A stretch of 64,000 bases of DNA, taken from contig VTFK01000266.1 of assembly GCA_009617715.1 (NCBI GenBank), positions 496,001 through 560,000 of the forward strand. Direction: 5' to 3'. Below are positions 53,534-64,000 of this stretch, piece by piece. Position numbers and translations under genes: made by a program. A model generated the notes under the pieces. It saw nothing but the letters and a program-made list of their open reading frames with translations. It was not told the DNA's origin and ran no database searches. Origin of the DNA: Plectrocnemia conspersa. Its lineage: Eukaryota; Arthropoda; Insecta; Trichoptera; Polycentropodidae. How positions within the stretch are numbered: the stretch's first letter is position 1; each line of letters begins with the position of its first letter.

Positions 53534-54024
53534 TTAACCATTTAGCGCGCAAATTAATTCTTTTAAAATTAAGGGTTGAAAAATAACTTTTTAAAACTCT
53601 TATTATATATAAAAAGTAATTTTGATAAAAAAAAAATTTTGGAAATTTCGAAATTTTTGTCGGTTGATATATTGACCATTGACCACTTAGGGTCATATCT
53701 TAAGAATATATTTATTATATAATATATGATTAAATAGTGGCACAAAAATATTATTTATTGTTTGAAATATATTACATATACACATATAAAAAAATAATTC
53801 TTTGAGATTGTTGTAATGTTTTAATTTGATTTTTGATTTTATCGTTTTTTGGCCGATAGCGACAACTTCATTTCATATGGTCGATATATCAACCGAAGAG
53901 CTTCCTCGACAACGTATTTTGATGCTAAGGATGATTTTATTATGGATAGGTATTGAATTATAGACCGTAATGTCGTCGGTCGATATATCGACCGATTTTG
54001 GCCTTTGCTCGCTTAAGGGTTTAA
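53534..54024. mobile_element. PiggyBac-like MITE with three internal palindromes
   Basis: Flanked by TTAA (53534-53537 and 54021-54024). The ends are CCATTTAGCGCGCAAA and, in reverse complement, ACCCTTAAGCGAGCAAA. 491 bp, non-coding. Inside, a motif near CGGTCGATATATCGACCG appears three times: 53661-53677, 53879-53895 and 53977-53994 (the last a perfect 18-bp palindrome). Confidence 0.7.
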
Positions 54025-54433
54025 GGGACTTAACTTGTCTAAAGCACTCAATATTTAAACTACTAATCATGGAAAGAATCAATACCAAAATGATTTTATT
54101 TTTTTTTTTTCCAAATTTGTAACGTATTTTTATTTATATTGTAACAAATAATACAATTGTTAGCATGAAAATGTTTAAAAATGTTTTTTTTTTAAATTAA
54201 TTATCATATTGCTATAAAAGTTTCATTATAAAATATATAAATAGTACTGCCGTATAAATTACATTTTTCTATAATTTCTATAAGATATTACTATGGAATA
54301 GTATTTAGAAAACACGTATACAATTAATTTATTAAAATTGATTATACAATTTAGAAAACCCAAACTTTTAACCTTACACGCAGGCTTATACTTTAACTAA
54401 AAATAAGATTTGCCCAGATTTGTATTCCTATAC

Positions 54434-54817
54434 TCAATGTGTATCTTTTGAGGTATACGATTCTAGTGAGAGTTTAGAGGCGACCAACAGAAAACCTTCA
54501 AACGAGATTAAAACCAACACACACCAGGACATTGCAACGATCGCTTTCGCACGGCGAAACCTTGTCGTTTTCCCCACCGCGTTTATTTCCATCGTTTCTA
54601 TTATTCGATATAACGATTGCAAGATCCCTGCCAAAACACCGCCGAAGAATTTGAGATTGTTTCCAGAGCCAAATGTCGCATCAATTCCTAACAACTCAGA
54701 CAATTCTAGCACACAGTTACCCATTGGATAAAGATCAGTTTTGCGTACGTCTGAAAATCTGGTCGTTTGTCGGGATCTATTGTGGCGTAGCCTGGCAACC
54801 GAGTTAACTACTGTACT
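54434..54817 (-). other. Open frame of unknown origin, possible exon or retrocopy
   Basis: 128 codons open on the minus strand after an in-frame TAG. Readable parts are RSRQTTRFSDVRKTDLYPMG, then NCVLELSELLGIDATFGSGN and a hydrophobic AIVAMSWCVLVLISFEGFLL. The opposite strand is open too (54420-54731). Composition is richer than the desert around it. I do not recognise a family. Confidence 0.25.
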
Positions 54818-54839
54818 CTAGTATCGAATCCCATTTGTA

Positions 54840-55090
54840 ATTATTCGCGTTGCAGTCTTGGCAAGGCCTGCCGATGAACCTAAATATACTAAATGGTTAC
54901 CTTTCGCGCACGTTTCAATCGCCGGTGCAGCTGACTCATTAAAGAGGTGGAAATGCACCTCTGAAATTCTGTCGCTGATGCTGCTTCATGTGCTCATTAA
55001 ATTGTCCGTAATTGAGGCGTCTTTCGAGTGGGTGCATTTAATCAAGTTTATTTTGAATGACTTTATTAATATCACGTCGTCGCTTTAATT
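54840..55090. promoter_or_regulatory. Candidate homeodomain-rich regulatory element
   Basis: Dense ATTA/TAAT cores (ctcattaaattg, cgtaattgagg, tttaatcaag, tattaatatca) in a more complex island beside the ORF above. Non-coding in appearance. Confidence 0.35.
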
Positions 55091-57499
55091 ATTACCACAC
55101 TTACATATATTATTTACTAGTAAATGTCTACTTCTTTACACATTCGAACGCAAATATGACATTTAAAATTGATATCACCCAAAACGATTAATCGCTACTT
55201 TCATAAGAAATATTATTCAAAATTTTACAACATAATATAAAATTAACGAATCATAAAAATCTTATTTATGTGGCTTAAATAGTCAATTGAAATACGTTAT
55301 TCATATAATTTGGCATAAGTTAAAATTTTATCATTTTTTAATAAAAATTAATCTATATATTCCACTTGAATACACACATAATTAACGAGTCTTATCTCAC
55401 ATGATGAGATTGAATAGTTGAGTCTAACGCAATCATTTCTTGACAGTCTTCATCAAGTCCAGATAGAAATCAACTTCATAAATCAGTTTTATAGTATCAC
55501 ATATGTGGATTGTTATATGTATTATTATTAGTAATCTTGGCTACCATAAAAGCTAAGCTTTAAATTAATGAATAATTTGGTAGCGGAGCTAAAAAATAAC
55601 TCAATTATTTATTTATATTCGTCTAAGCTTATTCAAAGGATTAACGTAAATAATCTTTTCACATCTAAATCAATAAATTTAGAAGATAATCTAATGAGAT
55701 GGAATCATTATTTCACTAAAGATATGAACTGACTCTTAAACTCGGTCGACGAAGATTCTCAGACCGTCGACCACTCGACTCTCAAGTCTCGTCAATTCAA
55801 CTCTCAACGCAAAACTTTTTTTTTGAACTTCTGTATGGATTAAGCGTGTATTTTTCTAGCACATTTCCATGTGCTTAAAAAAGTCAAGTAAATTTTTCGT
55901 CTAGCTAGTAGTCATCTATTTTATAATGGTTTTTCGAGAAAGCTTAGAAAAATAGAAGCGAAATGTTAGATCAGAGCTAATCGTGTCAGTGTTTATCCAT
56001 TATTTTGTAAAAGATGGCCGTCCGATTAACACAAAAAATAATTCAAACTAGTTTTTTTCTAGACGTGACTATGGCTTTTTGTATATAAATTTATGGCTTT
56101 CTGGAATGCATGGTTCTTATGCAATTTATTAGTATTCTGAAATATCGATTTCTAATAGATTATTTAGTTGTCTAAATCTATATATCTATAAAGAAATAAT
56201 AAATAATAAATTTAATATTGCTTTTATGATTATTTAAAGTTAGCAAAAATACGATACACCTTCTATATGCTTTTTCCAACGTAATATAATATTTTTTGGC
56301 ATGGCCGCCTATCTTAAAAGGCGAGTTGTGGAGGACCATAATCAATTTACTGAGCAACTGACGTGAATATCCTTGCTAATTTATTTTGCATCCTGTGTGA
56401 GATTTTAGGAGAAAAAAACATTGACTTACCTAGGGTCACTAGTGAATAGTTATTTAGAGCTCCTGATAAATATATTGTCAGAACCATCCATATGCTTTGT
56501 CAACTTACTGTATGATCCACTAGGAACAGTTAAATAAAGTTAGAAAATAAGCTCCTTATTAACTAAACAATGATGAATGACGTGAATGATAAATCATAAA
56601 TAAAATTCGCAGTACAGGTACAAACATCATCAGCTATCTTTCTCAATAAAAATAAGATAGCTTTCAAGAATAAGTCATTAAGTAGAGCAGTTATTTTGAG
56701 AGTAAAATTCTTCCCTATTAAGCCTTTGTTAGATTAGGAATTTAATATTAAAATATTTATTCTTCTCCAAAAACCTTATACTTCTCTTTGTGATAATAAC
56801 GTAAAATACAATATAAAATCTTGTAAAGTCCAGTTACATTAAATTCGACTTACTGCAATTTTATATATTGTATAACATTGTGATATCTTGATCTAATAAG
56901 CTTAGAAAAAAATACATTAGTAAGTTTTTTAGTTAAACTTCAGACAATTATAAAGCAAAAAATAATAAAAATTTGGCTAATGCGGAAAAAAAAAAATAAT
57001 GGTAATAAAAATATTTACAACAGTTCAGGCAAACTAGTCTTACAAAATTTGAAAGATTTATCTCTTTAAAAAAAGTGATTTGAACTTGTTAAACTTGTTA
57101 TGTTTTTTGGAGATATTTTTCATGAAAGAGAGTTATTAAAATATTTTTATGTGATAAATAACAGCCTTGAAATATTTTTTTTAATGTTGATTATACTTGA
57201 TACTATAATTAACAGTAAAGCAGTATAACTTAACAACCATTTTTTAATAAAACAATCTAAGTGTCTTGCAGCTAATAACTAACGATTTTCTTGTGAATTT
57301 GCCTAGCTCTAGTTAAAACATAAGATGCAGTCATTTTCTATGTAACTGGAATAATAATATATTTATTTTAATTACAAAATTTTTTAGACTACCTATACAT
57401 ATTTATGTATGTGAGATATTTTAGCAATTAAACATTAACAGATATACCCCAACTTAATTGAAAAAAGAAATTGCTTTCCCTAAAGTTCATAGCTTTATA
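55091..57499. other. AT-rich gene desert
   Basis: Nothing supported. Confidence 0.5.
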
Positions 57500-57537
57500 T
57501 TTTTAGCATTTTGGTTTATTTTTAGCATTTTGGTTTA
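57500..57537. repeat. Perfect 19-bp tandem duplication
   Basis: TTTTTAGCATTTTGGTTTA occurs twice in direct succession. Confidence 0.9.
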
Positions 57538-57635
57538 TTAAATTTGAGCTTATTAATATATGAATTAAAAACATTTAAATGATTTATATTTCTACTTAAG
57601 CGATCAAAAAGTATTTTTATTTCCTATATTTTTAC

Positions 57636-57669
57636 TAATCCGCGAGTGAAAAAGGGTTAAAAACCACTG
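57636..57669 (-). mobile_element. Isolated hAT-like terminus
   Basis: The minus strand begins CAGTGGTTTTTAACCCTTTT and continues CACTCGCGGATTAG, a Charlie/ZBED-type hAT end. Partner end not found. Confidence 0.5.
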
Positions 57670-58664
57670 TTCTAAAATTCAAAAATGTAAATTACCAAAT
57701 AAAATAAAACTCTTACTTCCATTTTCTTTATCATTTTCACTGCTATTTACATTGATATTAATGTATTGAATCAGCAGTTTTTAAAGTACATTATATAAAA
57801 AAAAAGGAAAAGATATTGCTTCATTAACTATAAATGTTGCGATATAATTTTGTGAGAGTTGAAATATGTATATTAATTATATTATAACTTAATTTTATTT
57901 TACGTCACAAAAATTGGCTCAATATAATTCATTATAATTTATCTTTTATTGAAGAATATTATCTATTTAAATTTTACTCATTAATATTTTCATCATTGAT
58001 GGATCTTGACACATGATTTTTTACGATTTTTCCAAGCTTAATATACTTTACTGAAATTAAGCAGTAGCTCAAAATTTATGATTCACCTCGTATATTATAA
58101 ATATTACATACAGTAAAATAACATTGCCCGAAGAACGCGATTTTTATTTTAGAGCGAAACGCTTTAACGAACAAAATAAATATGGAGAATCATTTCCACA
58201 GTTATTTGTGTTGAAAAACTGCCAGAAAAAAAGATTGGAGAATTTTTCATCATAACATTCGCGAGTGATTCATATAGATAAATAATCGCGGTAGATGAAT
58301 TTTTATTATGAGTTCACCTCTAAGGTTTTTAAATTATCAATACACTTCGCTTTAACAATAAAAAATACGTTTTTTATTAAACGATATAAATTTAATTTAA
58401 CTGGCAAATTATCAAGTTTAATAAAAATAAATTAAATAATATAAAACACTGCTTGATAAATGTTCTTTTTGAATGTAAATGGCATTTTTGTCATGCAAAT
58501 TGTGACTGATTTCTAGCATTCGTCAGTTAAAAATGACCTAAATGAAAAATGGTTCACGTGAGTTTTGAGTATATATAATATTATTTTATTAATTATTTAA
58601 TTATTCTATTTTTATACGAATCAGATAACACAGACAATCGGTTATAGATAGTCACATTATTAAT

Positions 58665-58682
58665 ACACGCTGTACAGCGTGT
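58665..58682. repeat. Perfect 18-bp palindrome
   Basis: ACACGCTGTACAGCGTGT, self-complementary over its whole length, in an AT-rich desert. Confidence 0.9.
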
Positions 58683-60013
58683 GCAAAATATTTGGCTACA
58701 TGCTTTACATGCTCGTATGACGACACAATTCGCCATTCATAAAACAAAAAATAGTCGTTGATCTATTTTTAACGACTAAATATAGATTAACTTATTGGAA
58801 AAACATGACTGTCAATGTTTCACTTTTCTTTGATTATCCAATAATATTTTCTTAAACTTCATTCTTATTTTTATATAAATTTATTGACATGGTATAATAT
58901 ATAATTAAAATCATTAAGAATATTATTAAAAAAAAAACGCGAGCACCTATCTATAATATTCTTCGCGTCACCTGTTTTCAGTCATATTTTTAGATTCCCG
59001 ATCCGTGTTAGTCATTCAAGATTACTACACTCATACACAAAACGTGTATTTTGGATATTTTACTACTATATATAAAATAAAATGAGCTGTTAATGTGCCA
59101 TAAACTCTAAAGAAAATATAAATAAATTATTTATAATAAATAATAAAAAAAAGAAAGACAGCTTTATAAAGGTTTGCATGAATCACACTTTTTTTGCATC
59201 GTATAACCGCAATGCTACATGATTCTTTCAGTTCTTTGTATTTTAGTTTTATGACATTCCTTCAGTATATTTCCATTCCAAATTTAAGCGGTTTTCAAAC
59301 TTGACCCGATTACGAATGAAACAACGTTTGTCCTCGTTCCACGTTTGCTTGTATCGCATTCATCTGATATATTAGATTTCCAGAACTTTTTTTTGACTAT
59401 TTGTTAAAAAAAAAAAGTAACAATAATAATAATTAAATTCACAAAAATTGTTTTATTTTAAAACCTTTTCTTGTGTCAAAATATTTATTTGTAAATATTT
59501 GCAGATTAATTTTTAAAGCTATAAAAAATACTAAATTAAAATTAGATTCCTGTATCTTTTATCAGTTAAATATTATTTTAATAAGAAGCCTAATAAACAG
59601 ACAAATTAATATAACCTTATTTGATTTCAAAGTATTTGTACAATAAAAAGCATTTTTTTTTATGCGAATGATAGATATTAAACGTGTGTATAAAATTGTT
59701 TGTTTAATTATGTTCCAATTTTAAACTTAAACATATGTTTATGGAATACGAAAAAACTCTTTAAACCCTTCTACATAAGCTTCAATATTGGTTCAGATTG
59801 AAGTATCTCTACATCGTCCAAGTAAAGCGCTACCATTAACTTGCTTTCACTAAAAGGAGATGATTTTAGATGTAATGCTTAACCATAATAGAAATTCGCT
59901 CTCAATTTATCATTTTCAAATGACAATTAAAAATTTGTGTCAATCGGTCACATCACCATTTACTGGTAACCAACGACGACTACGGTACCTATTCTCAGAC
60001 ATAAACCACAAAC

Positions 60014-60107
60014 AATTACTCGAACACCACAGCAAAGGCTGCGGTGTTCAAGTAATTAATTTCTTTTTCACTGTAACGTATTGGGAGTGCGCCCAATGCG
60101 TTACAGT
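60014..60107. repeat. Pair of adjacent hairpins
   Basis: First: 20-bp arms 60014-60033 and 60038-60057 (two mismatches, 4-nt loop aaag). Second: 16-bp arms 60070-60085 and 60092-60107 (one mismatch, 6-nt loop). The 95-codon ORF over them has no protein pattern. Confidence 0.8.
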
Positions 60108-60408
60108 AAATAAATCAATATCAATTGATAAAGTCAATCAAACATAATGATTTGCTTCTCAGAATCAATCTGATGAATAATACTTATTTGTATTTGTAAT
60201 ATTAATTATACATTATTATGTGTAATGTTTTGTTAAAATTCTGAGACCGTACTTTTATTGAAGCATAAACCATGAAGCATTCATTACTAATTGAATCATC
60301 GACGACCACTACGAATACTCTCAAACATCACTACTCAATACAGACATCTACAGTTTTCTGTACACGTCTTTGATAAAGTATATATATATGTTATACAATA
60401 AACTGTCC

Positions 60409-60441
60409 GACTTTTTCAGCATCTAACTGACTGAAAAAGTC
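60409..60441. repeat. 11-bp inverted repeat
   Basis: GACTTTTTCAG and CTGAAAAAGTC, separated by 11 nt. Confidence 0.75.
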
Positions 60442-61060
60442 ACACGAATTCTGAAAACAAAAATATAGCTTAGAATCTTTTGTAAGCGTAATATGATCTT
60501 AAAAGTTCGTGCGTCAATTAATGTATTTTTTTATGAAAGAGATGATGTTAGTTGCAGTACGTTAATTTTACTCATTTACAATATCATGAAAAATAAGCTT
60601 TCATCTATCTAGTCGTATTGATAAATAGAATGAATTACCACAGTACAAGCTTACCCTTAAAAGTGATAGTTAGTCTATTACGGTACTTATAGATTTGTAT
60701 CAACCAAAATTCCAAAATGGAAGACGATTTGACGTTAAGGCACTGTTTTTATTCTCCTAATTGCATTGTTATCTTATTTTTGCTTTAAGATTCAACGTCA
60801 TTCGGGTAATGTGAAAGTAATTAATTCCAAAGATGCTTCTCTTAATGATAGTTTTTGTTGATATGAAGCAATGTATCAAAAGAGTATCCAAAACACTTGT
60901 ATGTGCTGTCAAATAAAACAGTTTTTTTCTAAAAAATCTTATATGGTTAGATGTTGAAGAATACGATATAGAACAGAGCTCTTAAAGCGTAAGTAAGTCG
61001 GGGATCGCATTGAAATTAAAAAAATGTTCTCAGGTTGCATTATATTTTTTTAATGCAATA

Positions 61061-61382
61061 ATTACCTATATCATATTTGCGTTAACACAGGCAGTTCGAG
61101 AGTTTCATTATTATTCATAATTGAGAAAGAGATGGTTTGGGTTTACACCTTTACTATTAGCTCTAAAACGTTCGATATATTTATCATTACTTCTGTTTAT
61201 ATTTTGAACTAAAATCATTACTATATTTTTTTATATTTATCAATTAATCAGAGTAATAAAAACATATATCCGTATCCTTATTACATATAAGGGCGTAAAC
61301 TTAAACTTTTTCTCAATTATGAATAATAAAGAAATGGATAGTTCTCGAACTGACTGTGTTAACGCAAATAAGGTATATGTTA
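61061..61382. mobile_element. Inverted-repeat (MITE-like) element
   Basis: Arms of about 90 bp: 61061-61150 and 61290-61382. Both contain TTTGCGTTAACACAG, CAGTTCGAGA, TTATTATTCATAATTGAGAA and GTTTAC in mirrored order. Loop about 140 bp, no ORF. Confidence 0.8.
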
Positions 61383-62489
61383 AGTTTATTCGAAAATATT
61401 ACCATTAGTAGTGTCTACAATTTTTTTCAAAATTGACTGAAAATATATTATACAAATAAAAACTTTCTGAAAATAACTAAAACATTTTTTATTGAAATTA
61501 AATAAAATTCACAAATTGCACGTTTTTTTCTCCAACATTCTTTTTTAAATTTTTTTCTCGAACGTTTTATTAAAATTATTGAAAATATACCAAAGAATTA
61601 ATTTAAATTTAGTTTTAATCAGACTTCTGTGGTAATTAGGCTTCGTTTACTAAAGTAAATATATCTTTTTAGCAAATTGTGGTTGCCAATCTTAATAAAT
61701 TTAACAGGTTCTTCTCTGTCAATATTATTGTTGAAAAAGTGCTTTCGCAAAGATACGTGCATTGAGCATGTTTTTAATCCAAAGTTTCTCAATCTTAGAT
61801 AATACTTTGCTGACAATAACTTTAAAAATCTTCTCCATTTTCGCTCATTTTTGAGTAAAAGCGATCAGCTTGCAAATTGCATAATTCCAGCTGAAGATCA
61901 AATAAAGTTCATTATTTCATTAATGAAAATTTAAATTTTGTTAAAAAAAAACTAATCAGAATGATGAAATCTCAAATATCGAAATGTCTGATTTGAAACT
62001 TTAAATAACGATGCAAAAAAAAGTTCAGTAGAGATGATTGACAGTTATAATTTTGCCGACATAGTGGATTGGCCCGAAAATTTACAAAAATTCGAAATAG
62101 AAAAGATAGCTTTCAAAGGATGAATCCGAGCCAATATTTACAATTATCCGAAAGATGTAGAGTCATAACCAAATGCATCTTCAAAGAAAAACAGTTAATG
62201 GGGGATTGATAGATAGATCGTAACTAAAAACCAATGTGATTGAAATTTAATTGAGAAGGGAAATGCTCTTATGTGATTTAATTTTATGTTGCAATGTCAC
62301 ATGTGAGTCTTAGGTACTCACTTATAACTTTTACTAAATGAATTTAAAACTCACCCTCATAAATTAAGAATTCATTTAATTGTCTGTATACAATCATATT
62401 TTATAGGTAATAATTATAATAAATAGAGAAGTTTTCTCAACATTTCGGCAATAATTTTAAGATAGCTATTGGAAAAGCTAAATATAACT

Positions 62490-62960
62490 TTAGCGCAATA
62501 TTTACGTCGCAGGCAACTCTGCGACGTAGATACTATACTTAATCTCAATCCTAACGTTAAAAAGACACCTCTTTAAAAAGTCTGATAGAAATTCACGCGT
62601 GAAAACCGAATAAATTGGTGCCTAATTGGTTTCCGCTATATCAACTGCAAGTGAAAATCCCCAGTGGAGCGCCGCCAAGTGAACCCGCCGGAGAGGAATA
62701 AGCCATCGATCATTGTCGAGGCATGTTGATTTATCTGAAGTCGTCAAAAACGGCCCGGCCGACATCAAAAAGGATAATCTACCATTTGATCCATTAAATT
62801 TATATAAATCCTGGGGCCAGCCATTAAAATATCCGTCAACGAGTCAACGAGCGCATTGATCCGCCGCGCTGATCGTTACATATTTTGGAAAATGTGTGTC
62901 ACACCACTTTCGGACGCGAGATCACCAGATACTCAATCGTTTCACCTACCCAGTACGTCG
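62490..62960. promoter_or_regulatory. Candidate conserved non-coding element
   Basis: The longest complex island of the right half. It includes a perfect hairpin ACGTCGCAG-gcaact-CTGCGACGT (62504-62527), and long non-repetitive sequence with CCATTAAA, GATCCATTAAATTTAT and CGCATTGATCCG. No ORF. Reads like an enhancer of a gene beyond the right edge. Confidence 0.4.
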
Positions 62961-64000
62961 TGGCTTTAAATAGTTATATGTTTTCACGAGTTATTTGAAA
63001 CAGTGTGGGGAACGACCTCTGACTATTATTTTCATTTCATCTTTTTCCCCTGTAAGATAATAATAAGAATTGTATCTTTGTGACCTGAATTTATATACAT
63101 ATGTATATTGAAATATCTATAGAATTCTATAATAAGATTTAAATCCATAAATAAAAGTATAGACAACACAATTGACTATTTAAATTAGGTAATATTTTAT
63201 ATATTCTTAAAAATATTATTAAGTAGAGATCAGATACGATCTCAAATTCAGCTATATGTATGAAAATATTCTCTTTTATGAGGCGTTTAAAATATTAAGG
63301 GACAACTCATTTTTCAATTCACAATAATGTTTATCAAACATTCAAGAGTAAGATATTAGAAAAACAATTCCAGAATATGTCTCTAAATTTTACTGAGTAA
63401 TTTTTCATTTTTTAAATTCCAATTGGTGGCTTATATTCATAATATTTCGATAGCTCTTTTTTCACATCGTCTGCATTTTGTCGTCAGTCGGAAGAAACAA
63501 GGTCGAGAATAAGGTGTATGATAGCGTTCAACTCCCATTTTTCATCTCCGGGTATCAAATGATCAGCTTCAATATCTTACAGATTTTTTTAAACGATCTT
63601 TATGATATTTACGGATATTTAATGAATCACCTACCACAGTTGCAGATTGTTTTTAAGAAATTCATAAAACATGTAATTTGGTTTGAATTGTTCACTTGGT
63701 AAAAATTATGGCATCGTAAATTTTCTAGCACATTTTTTTAGTATCAGAATATAGAGTCCAGATGTGCACCAAGTTGACTCAACGGCCAAAGCACGACTGA
63801 CGTAAATTAAAAAAAAACGCATTAACTTAAAAATATTGATTCTTGCTACTTTCAGATTTAATAATATAATCATTCTTAAATATTTGTTCTTTTTTTATTC
63901 TTTATTTATTGACCGTAAAATGTACGAGAAAGTTGAAAGGAAATGTCAAAAAACATATATTGACATATATCTCTGTCTCTTTTCTTACTACCTGCTCAGA
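62961..64000. other. AT-rich, no gene
   Basis: Only short ORFs (longest 74 codons at 63478) with no recognisable motif. Confidence 0.5.

Noticed and set aside
63740..63800. Possible tRNA-like box A (agttgactcaacggccaaagc)
   Set aside because: No box B at the right distance and no cloverleaf by eye.

Overview
This is AT-rich insect nuclear DNA. It has spliceosomal GT-AG introns, a single-copy muscle myosin heavy chain (Mhc) gene of the arthropod type with clusters of mutually exclusive exons, and many decayed DNA transposons (hAT, pogo/Tigger, piggyBac-like) and non-LTR retrotransposon pieces. The species cannot be fixed from the sequence. Exon content differs from Drosophila, so a non-dipteran insect is likely.

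Layout. 1-2235: AT-rich, no gene seen. 2236-5504 (minus): a complete five-exon PIG-X gene (GPI-mannosyltransferase I subunit, 255 aa), with an internally deleted hAT element in its third intron. 5505-14262: intergenic DNA with transposon relics (non-LTR reverse transcriptase, a broken MADF gene, hAT ends, one hAT MITE with intact target duplication) and one unexplained 162-codon ORF. 14263-35557 (minus): the complete Mhc gene, from TATA box to poly(A) signal. 35680-64000: mostly a gene desert. It holds a Tigger element with intact ends just upstream of Mhc, a possible orphan terminal exon at 37925-38081, several inverted-repeat (foldback) elements, a piggyBac-like MITE, and five or so islands of more complex, GC-richer sequence that look like distal regulatory elements.

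How Mhc works here. All exon junctions were followed by frame and splice site, giving a protein of about 1967 aa. Alternative clusters are: exon 3 (2 copies, N-terminal region), exon 7 (4, nucleotide-pocket rim), relay exon 9 (4), loop 2 (2), converter exon 11 (3), rod hinge exon 15 (2) and two C-terminal ends. That allows 2x4x4x2x3x2x2 = 768 combinations from one gene. Two points stand out against the Drosophila gene: a two-exon choice for the actin-binding loop 2, and a fourth relay exon. Two of the three converter exons use GC instead of GT donors. A second product, a myosin rod protein (MRP), starts from an in-frame ATG at 20037 inside the large intron between the lever arm and the rod. 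Its 21 private codons run straight into the first rod exon. The intron upstream of it is filled with a decayed tandem repeat of about 130 bp.
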